A stretch of 64,000 nt of DNA from Candidatus Eiseniibacteriota bacterium (GCA_016710095.1 JADJLL010000001.1:124001-188000), one strand, 5' to 3'; shown: positions 1 to 10,127, counted from the first letter of the stretch. A program made the numbers and translations. Notes: generated by a model from the letters alone, not told the origin.

Positions 1-2094
1 GGTGGACCGGCGACCACGGCTTGCCGCTGCCGACGCGCGTGGTCCACGAGAGCTCGTACTGGCGGCTCGTGTGCAGCTGCGCGCCGATCGTGATCGTGTG
101 CGTGAGATCCCAGTCGAGCGGGTGCTCGCCCGAAGGCATCGGCCGCGGCCCGACCGCGGCGCCGTACGCCACGCCCTCGATGTCGGATTCCTCGCCGAAC
201 GCGTTGAGGAACGTGTACGTGAGTTCGAGCCGCTGGTGTCCGGGCGAAATGCGCAGCACCGAGCACTCGAAGCCCTGCGCGTGCTCGGCGTCGGTCGAGG
301 AGAACTGCGTGCGCCAGATGGCCGGATTGATCCGCAGCAGGTGCGTTCCCGGCGCGCCGTAGACGTTCCGCGCGAAAGCCGCGACCTGCACCGACCACTC
401 GGGATCGAGGATGTGCTTGATCGCCACCTGCCACGAGATCACCTCGGCGGGCTCGAGCGCCGCGTTCCCGAGCGGGCGCCGGTCGTAGTTCACGCTGCGG
501 CTCTCGTAGAGCAGGTCGCGCGGCGGATCCTGGAACGTGCGCGAGTACGACAGCGAGAACACGTCGCGATCGGACATCGGGTACGCGAAGCCCGCGCGCG
601 GCGACCAGCGCCACATCGCCGGCGCACGGCCCGCCGCGAGCGCGGGATCGTACGCGCTCAGGTACGCGGGCTTCGTGGCGTCCTGCGTGCCGGGATCGAA
701 CCGCTGCAGTCGCACGCCGCCGTTCCAGACGAGCCCGCCGAAGTCCCACCGATGCTGCGCGTAGGCGAAGAGTCCCGGCGCGGTCGCGTGGTAGCGCCGC
801 GTGATCTCCACGCTCGGGATGTCCGGCAGCGCGTCGTCCACTTCGAGCGACGTCACCTCGTCGCGATACGCCGCGAGGCCGCTGCGGAGCACGTGGCGCT
901 TGCCGACCTTGCGGCTCGCGTCCGCGCGCACCGTCCAGCGTTCGCTGCTCGCGAGCCGAAAGTAGGGCTCGTCGCCGAAGATCGCGTGGAAGGGATCCTG
1001 GTCGGCACGGTCGTAGGCGCCGAACAGCACGCGGTTCGCGTCGACGATGTATGAGGGATCCGGACGCAGCCCGACCGACGTGAGCTTGCGCGCGGTCGTG
1101 CGCGCGAGCGTGAGCTTCACCGGCGTGGTCGTCGTGCCGACCTGGGCCGAAGCGATCGCGGCCCAGCGCCGCTCCTCGGTCATCACCTTGTGGTCCGCCG
1201 CTCGGTAGCGCACCCACGTGCCCACGGCGCCGTCGCCGTCCTCCGGGCCGTTCGGGCCGGGCAGACCGGCCCCGACTCGAAAAACGTCCAGCCGTCGAAC
1301 GAGAACATGGGGTCGTACGGCTGGCGCAGCGTGCGCTGCGTGAGCACTTCGAACGACCAACGCTGCGGCGCGGCGATCGGCGCGAGCTTCGCCCAGCCGA
1401 GCAGGTGGTTGTCCTGGCGCCAGCCGAACGAGCGCCCGAGCACGCGCGAGCGTCCGCGCGTGCGCAGCGACGGCAGCCCGAGATCGTCGAGCCGCGCTTC
1501 GCCAGCGGCCACGAGCCCGAGGCCGCGAAAGCCGAGCGGCGTCGAGAGCCGCACGTGGCCCGCGTCGAACCCCGAGCCGTAGCGGCCGTCGCTCACCCAG
1601 CGCACGATGTACTCCGGGCGCTCGCCGGGCACTTCGGTCGCGAGGTCGAGCTCGCCCGCGAGCGAGCCTCCGTGGTCCGCGTCGAGTCCGCCCGAGATCA
1701 GCTCCGCCGAGCGCACCGCGAAGAGCGGCACCTGCATGGGCGTGAAGCGCTGCGACTCGTTGAGCGAGACGCCGGCGAGCGTGGTCGCGAGTTCGCCCGC
1801 GCGCCCGCCGCGCACGTGCAGGTCTTCGCCGACGGCGACGACGCCCGCCTGCAGCCCGATCGCCTGCGCGAGGTTGTCCACGGGCAGCCGTCGCAGCTGT
1901 TCGCGCGAGACCGGATGCACGGCCTCGGCCGAGTAGCGGTCGGAGCGGCGGCCACCGACCACGGTGACGGGCGCGAACTCGCGGACGACACGGTCGGCGC
2001 GGCCGGCGCGCGGCGGCGGTGCGGCGACGCCCGCGGAGTCCGGGGCAGGCGTGGCGGCCGCCAATACGGCGGCGAACAGCGGAGCGAAGAACAT
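1..2094 (-). CDS. TonB-dependent outer-membrane receptor (C-terminus off window, one apparent frameshift)
   Basis: Outer-membrane beta-barrel receptor for TonB-energised uptake. The ATG at 2094 opens a signal peptide (MFFAPLFAAVLAAATPAP), followed by a plug domain (PVTVVGGRRSD, then QAIGLQAGVVAVGEDLHVRGG, a typical TonB plug pattern at about residues 40-130) and aromatic-rich barrel strands down to position 1. A GAGAGGG ribosome site lies at 2104-2110. The start frame hits a stop at 1183-1185, but barrel sequence continues without interruption in the next frame (GPNGPEDGDGAVGTWVRYR onward). One base therefore appears to be missing between about 1256 and 1285, most simply a C in the CCC run near 1259-1261. 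The gene lies 78 bp downstream of feoB on the same strand, so a ferric or ferrous iron-related substrate is plausible but not shown. The true C-terminus is outside the window. Confidence 0.85.
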
Positions 2095-2172
2095 GAATCG
2101 CGGCCCTCTCGAAACGTCGCCCGGTCCGGCACCGCAGTGTGTGCGGGCGCCGCGACGAGGGTCAAGAGTGAA

Positions 2173-4242
2173 TCACGCGATCCCGAACGCCCTCAGCGTC
2201 TGGTACACGATCAGCGACAGCAGGTAGGCGCCGCCCGTCATGGTGACGAACTGCAGCGCGGGCCACTTCCAGCTGCCCGTCTCGCGCCGCATGATCGCGA
2301 GCGTGGACGTGCACTGCAGCGCGAGCACGTAGAACACGAGCAGGCTGAGCGACGTCGCGAGCGTGAAGAGCGGCGAGTCGTCCTCGCGCCGAGCACGCTT
2401 GAGGTGGTCGGAGAGCGTCGAGGTGTCATCCTCGGAGATCGCGTCGCCCGCGCCGTACACGATGATGAGCGTGGACACGATCACTTCGCGCGCGGCGAGC
2501 GAACTCACGAGCCCGAGCCCGATCTGCCAGTTGAAGCCGAGCGGCGCGATCGCGGGCTCGATCAGATGGCCGAAGCGGCCGGCGAACGACTGCTCGAGCG
2601 CCTCGCGGTCGCGCAGGTGACCCGCCGCCTCGCGCGCCGCGATCGCGGCGTCCGGCTGGCCGTGCGCCGCGAGCGTGTCGGCGCTCGCCTGGAGCGCGAC
2701 GACCTGCGCGGACGGCTGCGTGTGCGGGTACTCGGCGAGCGCCCACAGCACGAGCGAGAAGATCAGGATGAGCGAGCCGGCCGACACCACGAACGTGCGC
2801 ATGCGGTCGAACGCGGTCCACAGCGCGGTGCGAAGGCTCGGCAGGCGGTAGCGCGGCAGCTCGATCACGAGCGGCTGCGGGCCGCCGGGCAGCGCGGTGC
2901 GCTTGAGCAGCATGGCGCCGAGCAGCGCCGACGCGGCGCCGAGTCCGTACGCGCCGGCCATCGCGGCCGCCGCCTTCCACGGATGGCCGGGGAACAGCAG
3001 GCCGCCGATCACGAGCGTGTACACGGGAATGCGCGCCGAGCAGCTCATGAGCGGCGCGATGAACATGGTCGCGAAGCGGTCGCGCGGATCCTCGATCGTG
3101 CGCGCCGACAGGATCGCCGGCACCGCGCACGCGTGCGCCGAGAGCAGCGGCACGAACGCCTTCGCGGGAAGGCCGACGCGGCGCATGAGCTTGTCCACGA
3201 CGAACGTCGCGCGCGCGAGATAGCCGGTGTCCTCGAGCAGCGCGAGCGCGAAGAACAGCAGTCCGATCTGCGGCAGGAACACGAGCACGCCGCCGAGGCC
3301 GCCGATCAGCCCGCGCACGACGAGCGAGCGCAGGTCGTCGCGCAGCAGCGTCTGCAGCCACGGCTGGCTCACCGAGTTCGCCATCATCCGCATGCCCGAG
3401 TCGGTCATGTCGCCGAGGCGGCCGAAGAGCCAGTCGATCAGGCTCATGGGCATGTCGGCGCCCCAGAACACGATCACGAGCAAGCCGAACAGCGTCGCCA
3501 CGACCGCGAGCGGTCCGATCACGGGGTGCGTGAGCCACTCGTCGAGCTTGTCGCTGTGCACGGAGTCGGTGGCGCGATGCGTGTTCTGCACGCGCGCGGT
3601 GAGACGCTCCGCCCAGTCGAAGTGCGCGCTGAACGAGCACGCCGCGCACGAGTCGCACGCCATCGCGGGCTTCGCGACGCGCAGCACCTGGCGCTTCACG
3701 AGCGACGCGATCGCCTCGCGCAGCGTGTCGATGCCTTCGCCCGTGCGCGCCGAGACCGGCACGACGGGGCACTGCAGTTCGGTCGCCAGGCGCGGCACGT
3801 CGATGCGGATTCCGTCGCGGCGCGCGAGGTCCATCATGTTCAGCGCGACGACGATCGGGATCTCGAGCTCGAGCATCTGGCTCACGAGTCCGAGCGAGCG
3901 TTCGAGGTTGGTCGCGTCGAGCAGCACGATCGCGCCCTGCGGGCGGTCGCCGCGCGACCACACGCCGGTCAGCGCGTCACGCGAGAGGCGTTCTTCGGCC
4001 GAGGCCGAGTCGAGCGCGTACAGCCCGGGCAGGTCGAGGATCTCGACCGCGCGCCCGCCCGCCTGCGCGAGGCCGCTGCGATGTTCGACCGTCGTGCCGG
4101 GGTAGTTCGCGGTCTTCGCGCGCATGCCCGTGAGCTGGTTGAAGAGCGTCGTCTTGCCCGCGTTCGGGTTGCCGACGAGCGCCACGACGGGCGCGCCGGT
4201 GGCGGCGACGTTCACCTCCGGCGGGCAGCAGTCGTCACTCAT
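2173..4242 (-). CDS. feoB: Ferrous iron transport protein B (FeoB)
   Basis: GTP-dependent Fe(II) permease of the inner membrane, 689 aa. The N-terminal G domain shows the P-loop GNPNAGKTTLFNQLTG (G1), the YPGTTVEHRSG switch region, DLPGLYAL (G3) and NMMD (G4). The remainder is a multi-spanning core with two Gate-type repeats. The start at 4242 is chosen because ATGA overlaps the feoA stop by 4 bp; the reading frame stays open upstream, but that part only overlaps feoA. Two cysteine clusters stand out: DDCCPP at the N-terminus and CDSCAAC just after the G domain, near residue 195. The latter is a possible metal-sensing loop. The length fits the family. Confidence 0.97.
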   Translation of the reverse strand: MSDDCCPPEVNVAATGAPVVALVGNPNAGKTTLFNQLTGMRAKTANYPGTTVEHRSGLAQAGGRAVEILDLPGLYALDSASAEERLSRDALTGVWSRGDRPQGAIVLLDATNLERSLGLVSQMLELEIPIVVALNMMDLARRDGIRIDVPRLATELQCPVVPVSARTGEGIDTLREAIASLVKRQVLRVAKPAMACDSCAACSFSAHFDWAERLTARVQNTHRATDSVHSDKLDEWLTHPVIGPLAVVATLFGLLVIVFWGADMPMSLIDWLFGRLGDMTDSGMRMMANSVSQPWLQTLLRDDLRSLVVRGLIGGLGGVLVFLPQIGLLFFALALLEDTGYLARATFVVDKLMRRVGLPAKAFVPLLSAHACAVPAILSARTIEDPRDRFATMFIAPLMSCSARIPVYTLVIGGLLFPGHPWKAAAAMAGAYGLGAASALLGAMLLKRTALPGGPQPLVIELPRYRLPSLRTALWTAFDRMRTFVVSAGSLILIFSLVLWALAEYPHTQPSAQVVALQASADTLAAHGQPDAAIAAREAAGHLRDREALEQSFAGRFGHLIEPAIAPLGFNWQIGLGLVSSLAAREVIVSTLIIVYGAGDAISEDDTSTLSDHLKRARREDDSPLFTLATSLSLLVFYVLALQCTSTLAIMRRETGSWKWPALQFVTMTGGAYLLSLIVYQTLRAFGIA

Positions 4243-4541
4243 CTCGGGGATTCCGCGCGGTGCGAAGGCGGCGTGGCTCCGGGGTGCTGGTAGCCGCAGA
4301 CGTCCACGAACACGTGGCGCGCGAGCTGGGCGGAAAGGCCGATGCGCGTTCCGAACGCGCGCACGATGAGCGGGTCGCCCGTGCGGATGACTTCGATGCG
4401 GCGGCCGATGCAGACGCCGAGCGCTTTCAGGCGCAGCACTTCGACGTCGCGCGCGGTGAGGAACGCCACGATGCCGCACGTCCCGACGGGCAAGCCGTCG
4501 AGCCGGGCCATGCCGGGGTCTTGCGTGATGGGAACGGTCAT
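4239..4541 (-). CDS. feoA: Ferrous iron transport protein A (FeoA)
   Basis: Small SH3-like cytosolic partner of FeoB, 100 aa. The central part (LPVGTCGIVAFL, RLKALGVCIGRRIEVIRTGD) is the FeoA/DtxR-C fold signature, including the 'L...G...G..v.v....d' pattern. The protein is about 20 residues longer than many FeoA proteins because of a polar C-terminal tail. Its stop overlaps the feoB start (ATGA), so the two should be translationally coupled. A short dyad sits 10-27 bp upstream of the start. Confidence 0.93.
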   Translation of the reverse strand: MTVPITQDPGMARLDGLPVGTCGIVAFLTARDVEVLRLKALGVCIGRRIEVIRTGDPLIVRAFGTRIGLSAQLARHVFVDVCGYQHPGATPPSHRAESPR

Positions 4542-4550
4542 GAAGTCGGG

Positions 4551-4568
4551 TTCACCGGGCCGGGTGAA
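4551..4568. promoter_or_regulatory. Dyad TTCACC-N6-GGTGAA upstream of feoA
   Basis: Perfect 6-bp inverted arms separated by GGGCCG, located 10 bp before the feoA start codon. It could be an operator or an RNA hairpin that masks the translation start. It resembles neither a Fur box nor a DtxR box closely. Function is inferred from position alone. Confidence 0.3.
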
Positions 4569-4631
4569 GAGGGATGGACGCAGGCCGGGCGTGAATAGAG
4601 CACAAACGGGCGTGGGGTGTCATGCCGCGCC

Positions 4632-7600
4632 CTACCGCAGCAGCACCAGCCGGCGTGTCGCCGGTTTACCGTCGCCGAGCGACATGCGGAGGAAGTAGGC
4701 ACCGGGGCTCAGCGCGCGCGGGCGCCACTCGAGCGCGTGGGTGCCGGGCGAGAGCGCGCCGAACTCGCGCGCGGCCACGCGGCGGCCGGCCACGTCGAAG
4801 AGCGCCGCGTCGAACGGCGCGCGCACGCCGACCTGGAGGTCGAACGCGATCGCCTCGCCGCCGTGCAGCGGGTTCGGCACCCGCACCGCGCGAATCGAGT
4901 TCGCGACCGGCGGCGGGCAGCCCGTGCAGTCCGCGCCCGCCACAGCGGGGCCGGGGCCGAGCACGCGCAGCGCGTCGAGCGACAGGTCGTGGTACGCCAC
5001 CCAGCGCTCGCCGCTCGGGCCGAACGCGAGCCGCACCATGGCGCCGGCTTCGTTCGCCTCCTCGAGCGCGGTCACGGTCCACGTGCCGCCGAGCGGCTCG
5101 GCGTACTTGAGCACGCCGTCGCCCGCGTACGCGAGACGCACGCTGCCGTTCCACCACGCGAGCGCGAGTCCGCGGACGTACAGCGGATGCGGCTCGATGA
5201 GATCCGCGGACGGCCACGCGCCTTCGTTCACCTCACGGTGCCAGAGCAGCTGCGAGTGCGGCGCGATGCGCTCGGTGTACACGATCTGCGGCCGCCCGCC
5301 GGTCTGCACGGCGAGCGCGACGTGATCGAACCGGCCCTCGAACGCGCGCTCCTTCCATGCTCCGGCGACGGGCTCGAGCACGCGGATCGCCTCGCGCGCG
5401 GCGCCGGGCGCGCCGTCGACGAACGCCACCCACGGGCGGCCGTTCGCATCGAGAGCGAGCGACACCGAGCGCGGCGCCGTGGCCGCGATCGTGCCGCCAT
5501 ACACCGTCCACGTGCCGGCCACGCCGCGCTTCACCACCAGACCGGCGGCGCCACCGTCGAATGCGGCGAAGAAGCTGCCGTCGGGCGCCGCCACGATCGG
5601 CGCGTCCTGGCGGATGCGGTGCGGCTGGTCGAGCGTCCACGCGTGCCACACGCCGGCTTCGTCCTGCCAGTGCTCGACGAGATCGTTCACGTAGGGCCGC
5701 GTGAACAGCAGGTGCGCGCGTCCGCCCGTGTCGAGCGCGAGCCGCGGGTTCGTGCCCGAAAGCCCGGCGGTCGGATAGACGGGATCGGGCACCTCGACCT
5801 GCGCCCACGCGCCCGCGCCGTAGCTCGCGATCATGCGGCGGCCGTTGCGGTCGCGATAGCCCACGACCGGCGTGCCCCACGCCGTGAGCGCGAGGTCGCC
5901 CTCCATCCAGCAGTTCGCGCTCGCGAGCGTCCACGCACTGCCGCGCGCCGCGGGCGGCAGCGCCGTGCGGATGTGCGGGCCGTGCGTCGCGCGCCGCACG
6001 ACGCGGTCCGTGCCGCGCGAGACGATCTCGATGCGCACGTGGCGCGAGACGATCGACGGCATCGTGAGCGTGTCCGACGTGCCCGTGCGTCCCTTGCGCT
6101 CGAAGACGAGCGGGCCCGTGATCTCGCGTCCCGAATCCGCGGCGCACGCGAACAGCCGGATGTCGACGGGCTGGCCTTCGCTCGACCAGCGCACCGTGCG
6201 CGTCTCGCCGGGCGGCCACATCTCGCCGCCCACGGGGGACGTGAGCGCGAGCGTGGGCACGTGCGTCGTGGTCAGGCGGATGAGGCGCGCTTCGCCGCCC
6301 TGCAGCGCGATCGGGAAGCTCGTGCCCGTGCCGAGCGGCGTCCAACCCATGCCGCCTTCGTAGCCGACCACGCTCGGCGCCGCGGCGATCTCGTAGGACA
6401 AGCGCAGGCGCACGATGCTGTTCTTCGGCGTGAGCGACTTGTTGAGCACGAGCAGGTACGCGGCCGCCGAGCCGTCGCTCGGGCGCCACACGCCGGCGGC
6501 GAGCGTGCTGCCGTCGAGACCGGCGCCGGTGTCGAAGCCCGTCACCGGGCACACGCTCGTCACGGCGGGCAGCGACGAGGTGACGTAGTCCTCGGGGCGG
6601 TACGGGTCGCCGAACGCGGGCTGCCAGCTCTGGTGAAAGAGCCCGAGGTGCGTGGACTTCACGACGATCGGCCCGACCACTCGCTCGAGCCAGCGGTTGA
6701 TGGGCTGCAGCATCTGGAACTTGCACGTCGGGAGGAAGTCCTCGCGCACCGTGGCTTCCGGGTCGCCGACGTGGCCGTTGAGCGGATAGCCGTAGCCGTC
6801 GTCGAACTGGTAGGTGAACCAGACGACGCCCTTCGCGCCCGCGGCCACCGGGGCCGAAGCCATGAAGCGGAACTGGTTCTCGTCCGGGCGGCTGAAGCCC
6901 GTGCCCGCCGCGACCTCGGACGCCAACGAGATCACCCACCACGAGCGGTCGGCCATCACGTCGCGCATCACGCGCATCCAGTAGAAGTAGTTGCTCAGTC
7001 CCGGCGACGTGGTCGAGCCGCTGAACGGGTAGAGCGTGACCGACGCGACGTCCGGGCGGCGCGTGGGGTCCGGATCCGAGAGGTATTTGCGCAGGTACGT
7101 CTCGTAGCAGGAGTAGCCGCCGCCACAGCCGTTGTAGAAGTTGAGCCACGTGAAGCGCGGATGCCCGTCGCCTCGCGCGGCGTCGTCGAGGTGCGAGGCG
7201 CGCGTCCAACCCTTGAGGAACTCGCTCACGCGCGCGGCGCCGACGGTGTCGAAGGGCACTTCGTCCCACAGGCACCAGCCGTCGAGCGCGTCCTTCGCGG
7301 CGGCGCCGAGCGCGGGCGACTTCACCGGGTTGAAGACGTACGGCGCGAGCGTCGAGTCGTACGCGGGCACGTTCGCGGGGTTCGTCGCCGCGGTGCCGTA
7401 CCAGCTGTTGTGCGACAGCGCGACGGACAGCCCGGCCTCGGCGGCCCACGTGAGCTTCGTCGTGTCCGGGGGCGTGAGCGTGCGCCAGCCGCTGAAGTGG
7501 TGGTGCATGCCCGTGAGCAGGTTGAAGTGCCCCGCGCGTGCGGTGGCGAGCGCCTGGCGCGTGATCTCCGGGCGGGCGGGATCGACCGTCGGGTCCATCC

Positions 7601-7742
7601 ACATCCCGATCACGAACTGGTCCTGCTTCCAGGCGTTCTGGGCGAGCGCCGTCCCGGCCATGCAAAGAAACGCCGTGGCGAGCAGCGACGGCAGCCGCAG
7701 GGCGCGCAAGAGCCTTGCTCGGAGGGGGAGGTCGAGCTTCAA
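4632..7742 (-). CDS. Secreted glycosidase-like protein with C-terminal sorting domain
   Basis: About 1036 aa. No ATG fits the signal peptide. A TTG at 7742 gives LKLDLPLRARLLRALRLPSL followed by LLATAFLCMAGTALAQ; a TTG at 7709 behind CAAGG is the alternative. Residues about 40-420 look like a TIM-barrel glycoside hydrolase (WCLWDEVPFD, FTWLNFYNG, KGVVWFTYQFDDGYGYPLNG), but I cannot assign a family. Next comes an extracellular beta domain opening SPVGGEMWPPGETRTVRW, a known 'GGE.W..G....v.W' module. It is followed by repeated beta-propeller-like segments. The last 80 residues form a FlgD-like sorting domain (NPLHGG, LFDVAGRRVAAREFG, GAYFLRMSLGDGKPATRRLV). It is probably an exported polysaccharide-active protein. 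The stop lies 91 bp from feoA. Confidence 0.75.
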   Translation of the reverse strand: MKLDLPLRARLLRALRLPSLLATAFLCMAGTALAQNAWKQDQFVIGMWMDPTVDPARPEITRQALATARAGHFNLLTGMHHHFSGWRTLTPPDTTKLTWAAEAGLSVALSHNSWYGTAATNPANVPAYDSTLAPYVFNPVKSPALGAAAKDALDGWCLWDEVPFDTVGAARVSEFLKGWTRASHLDDAARGDGHPRFTWLNFYNGCGGGYSCYETYLRKYLSDPDPTRRPDVASVTLYPFSGSTTSPGLSNYFYWMRVMRDVMADRSWWVISLASEVAAGTGFSRPDENQFRFMASAPVAAGAKGVVWFTYQFDDGYGYPLNGHVGDPEATVREDFLPTCKFQMLQPINRWLERVVGPIVVKSTHLGLFHQSWQPAFGDPYRPEDYVTSSLPAVTSVCPVTGFDTGAGLDGSTLAAGVWRPSDGSAAAYLLVLNKSLTPKNSIVRLRLSYEIAAAPSVVGYEGGMGWTPLGTGTSFPIALQGGEARLIRLTTTHVPTLALTSPVGGEMWPPGETRTVRWSSEGQPVDIRLFACAADSGREITGPLVFERKGRTGTSDTLTMPSIVSRHVRIEIVSRGTDRVVRRATHGPHIRTALPPAARGSAWTLASANCWMEGDLALTAWGTPVVGYRDRNGRRMIASYGAGAWAQVEVPDPVYPTAGLSGTNPRLALDTGGRAHLLFTRPYVNDLVEHWQDEAGVWHAWTLDQPHRIRQDAPIVAAPDGSFFAAFDGGAAGLVVKRGVAGTWTVYGGTIAATAPRSVSLALDANGRPWVAFVDGAPGAAREAIRVLEPVAGAWKERAFEGRFDHVALAVQTGGRPQIVYTERIAPHSQLLWHREVNEGAWPSADLIEPHPLYVRGLALAWWNGSVRLAYAGDGVLKYAEPLGGTWTVTALEEANEAGAMVRLAFGPSGERWVAYHDLSLDALRVLGPGPAVAGADCTGCPPPVANSIRAVRVPNPLHGGEAIAFDLQVGVRAPFDAALFDVAGRRVAAREFGALSPGTHALEWRPRALSPGAYFLRMSLGDGKPATRRLVLLR

Positions 7743-7930
7743 GGGCCTGTCTTGGACGCGGAAATCCGTTCCTGCGGCCAGTGATCGGGTCTCTGTAGCG
7801 AGTTGGGGCGCGAGGTGTGGACGCGACGACTGGGGGTCCGGACGGCTGCGGCGGGCGGGGGAGCCGTTCGGGACCGAGAACTGCACGGAGAATTTATGGG
7901 CTGGCCCGGCCCGGGGCAAGGACCGTCTGC

Positions 7931-7960
7931 TTGACCCGGGCCCCGTCGGCTCCCTAAAGT
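7931..7960 (+). promoter_or_regulatory. Sigma-70-type promoter for the tgt operon
   Basis: TTGACC at 7931-7936, an 18-bp spacer, then TAAAGT at 7955-7960. It lies in the 283-bp divergent gap between the minus-strand secreted protein and tgt. The same TTGAC/18-bp/TA...T arrangement recurs elsewhere in the window (16367, 35575, 54576, 57733), which supports the call. Confidence 0.5.
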
Positions 7961-8025
7961 TCTGCCCTCTCGAACCTTCTCAAGGAAGTCCTGCGACGAG
8001 GCTCCCGGTGGACCCGTCGCCCTCC

Positions 8026-9180
8026 ATGCCCTTCTCATTCCAGCTCGAAGCCCAAGATTCCGGCACCGCAGCGCGCGCCGGGCGGTTCACGACTGCCCAC
8101 GGCGACGTGCTCACTCCGGCTTTCATGCCGGTCGGGACCGTCGGATCGGTCAAGACCCTCACTCCGGACGACCTCCGGGGGGCGGGCTGCGACATCCTGC
8201 TCGGAAATACCTACCACCTGTACCTGCGACCGGGCGTCGAAACGGTGCGCAAGATGGGCGGGCTCCACAAGTTCATGGGCTGGGACGGCTCGATCCTCAC
8301 GGACTCGGGCGGTTTCCAGGTCATGAGCCTGACGGAGCTGAACAAGATTTCCGAGGAAGGCGTCGAGTTCCGCTCGCACCTGGACGGCTCGAAGCACCTG
8401 CTCACGCCCGAGAAGGCGATGCAGATCCAGGACGGGCTCGGCACCGACATCGCGATGAGCTTCGACCAGCTGGTCGAGCTGCCGGCGTCGATCGAGACCA
8501 TCCGCACGGCGGTCGACCGGACGCTGCGCTGGGCGAAGCGAGGGCTCGAGGAGCGCGAGCGGCTGCGCGGCGAAGGCCGCGGCGCCATGGCGCTGTTCGG
8601 CATCAATCAGGGCGGCACCGACGCCGCGGAGCGCGCGCGCTGTTTCGCGACGCTCGGCGCGATGCCGTTCGACGGATTCGCGCTCGGCGGCCTCTGGGTC
8701 GGCGAGGGCCGTAAGCTGGGACTCGAAATGGTGGAGCGCGATTGCGGTGATTTCCCCGCCGACAAGCCGCGCTACCTGATGGGTGTGGGGCATCCCGTGG
8801 ACGCGGTCGAGGCGATCGCGCGCGGGGTGGACATGATGGACTGCGTGATGCCCACGCGAAACGCGCGGCGCGGCACGGTGTTCATCTCGTCGGGGCGGCT
8901 CGTCGTGCGCAACGCGGCGTACGCGCAGGACGAACGCCCGCTCGATCCGGAATGCGACTGCTACACGTGCAAGCGCTTCACGCGCGGTTACCTGCGCCAC
9001 CTGTTCGTGTCGAACGAACTGCTCGGCATGCGGCTGGCGTCGGTGCACGCGATTCATCACATGGTCGCGCTCGTGCGGCGCGGCCGGAAGGCGATCCAGG
9101 AAGGGAACTACGCGAGCTTCCGCGCGGAGTTCCTCGAGAAGTTCCACAGCGGCGAGACGCTCGTCCGAGCGTCTTCGTGA
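8026..9180 (+). CDS. tgt: tRNA-guanine transglycosylase (queuosine insertion)
   Basis: Exchanges guanine-34 of GUN-anticodon tRNAs for preQ1. 384 aa from ATG 8026. Hallmarks visible: PAFMPVGTVGSVK near the N-terminus, GNTYHLYLRPG, LTDSGGFQVMSL carrying a catalytic aspartate, FGINQGG, GGLWVGEG, PRYLMGVGHP, the tRNA-binding MDCVMPTRNAR, and the zinc site CDCYTC followed by a downstream His. GTG at 8008 is in frame and has a better ribosome site (CGAGG). It would add six residues, whereas the ATG start matches the usual family N-terminus. It heads an operon with yajC, def and fmt. Confidence 0.97.
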   Translation: MPFSFQLEAQDSGTAARAGRFTTAHGDVLTPAFMPVGTVGSVKTLTPDDLRGAGCDILLGNTYHLYLRPGVETVRKMGGLHKFMGWDGSILTDSGGFQVMSLTELNKISEEGVEFRSHLDGSKHLLTPEKAMQIQDGLGTDIAMSFDQLVELPASIETIRTAVDRTLRWAKRGLEERERLRGEGRGAMALFGINQGGTDAAERARCFATLGAMPFDGFALGGLWVGEGRKLGLEMVERDCGDFPADKPRYLMGVGHPVDAVEAIARGVDMMDCVMPTRNARRGTVFISSGRLVVRNAAYAQDERPLDPECDCYTCKRFTRGYLRHLFVSNELLGMRLASVHAIHHMVALVRRGRKAIQEGNYASFRAEFLEKFHSGETLVRASS

Positions 9181-9209
9181 CCGCGAATCCTCGATAAGGA
9201 GATCACCCG

Positions 9210-9554
9210 ATGTTCTTCGTGTCCGACGCGTGGGCCCAGGGCGCCGAAGGCGCCGCCGCGGCCGGTGGGCCGCTCGCGCAGTTCTTCGGCGGTCCGAGCT
9301 CGACCATCGTCATGTTCGCGCTCATGTTCGGCATCATGTACTTCATGCTGATCCGCCCGCAGAACGAAGAGAAGAAGAAGCTCGAGAAGGCCCTCGACGC
9401 GCTGCAGAAGGGCGACAAGGTCCTCACCACGAGCGGCATCGTCGCGACGGTCGTCACGATCGACAAGGAGCGCGCGGTGCTGAAGATCAACGACGACGTG
9501 AAGGTCGAGTTCGTGCGCGCCGCCATCGCGCAGGTGCTCACGGACAAGAAGTAG
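9210..9554 (+). CDS. yajC: Preprotein translocase accessory subunit YajC
   Basis: Small inner-membrane partner of the Sec translocon, 114 aa. There is a single hydrophobic segment (STIVMFALMFGIMYFMLIRP, about residues 30-49) followed by the family motif RPQNEEKKK and a cytosolic domain (GDKVLTTSGIVATVV). A strong AAGGAGAT ribosome site (9196-9203) sits 6 nt before the ATG. The tgt-yajC order is conserved in many bacteria, although here def and fmt follow instead of secD-secF. Confidence 0.96.
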   Translation: MFFVSDAWAQGAEGAAAAGGPLAQFFGGPSSTIVMFALMFGIMYFMLIRPQNEEKKKLEKALDALQKGDKVLTTSGIVATVVTIDKERAVLKINDDVKVEFVRAAIAQVLTDKK

Positions 9555-9558
9555 AGCC

Positions 9559-10127
9559 ATGGCCGTCCGTCCCGTCCGCATCTACGGAGATCCGGTCCTG
9601 CGCCAGAAGTCGGCGCCGGTGACCGAATTCGACGAATCGCTCCGCGCCCTCGTGGCCGACATGTTCGACACCATGGCGGCGTACAACGGCGTCGGCCTGG
9701 CCGCGAACCAGGTCGGCGTGGCGCAGCGCGTGTTCGTCGTGGACGTGCCGCAGGAAGAAGGCCCGAACGAGCGCTTCGCCGTGATCAACCCCGTGCTCGA
9801 GAAGCGCGAAGGTCACGAGAAGGGCGAAGAGGGCTGCCTGTCCATGCCCGGCATCGTCGAGGACGTCGTGCGCGCCGAATCGCTCTGGCTGAAAGGCTTC
9901 GACGAGTTCGGCAAGCCGTTCGAGCGCAAGGTGAGCGGTTACCTCGCGCGTGCGATCCAGCACGAAGCCGATCACGTGGACGGCGTGCTGTTCACCGATC
10001 GTCTCTCGATCGTGACGCGGCAGCTGCTGCGCAAGAAGCTCGACGAGTTGATCCGCGGCGAAGTGCCGCAGGGTTACCACCCGTCAAGGGCGGTCGCGGC
10101 CCGAAGGGCGAGGGGGCGTCTTCCTGA
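9559..10127 (+). CDS. def: Peptide deformylase (one apparent frameshift near the C-terminus)
   Basis: Removes the formyl group from nascent proteins. All three metal/catalytic motifs are present: GVGLAANQVG, EEGCLSMPG and QHEADHVDG. The start frame runs on past the expected end and over fmt. One base added in the CCC run at 10080-10082 restores a natural tail (QGYHP-VKGGRGPKGEGASS) ending at TGA 10125-10127, which overlaps the fmt start. I therefore treat the long open frame as an artefact of a missing C. The corrected length is about 189 aa, normal for the family. It starts 4 bp after the yajC stop. Confidence 0.92.

Noticed and set aside
1405..4293. A 962-residue plus-strand open frame
   Set aside because: Antisense shadow of feoB and the TonB receptor; low-complexity Arg/Ala/Glu composition.
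4617..7784. A 1055-residue plus-strand open frame
   Set aside because: Antisense shadow of the secreted glycosidase-like protein, which has a signal peptide, domains and a sorting tail on the minus strand.
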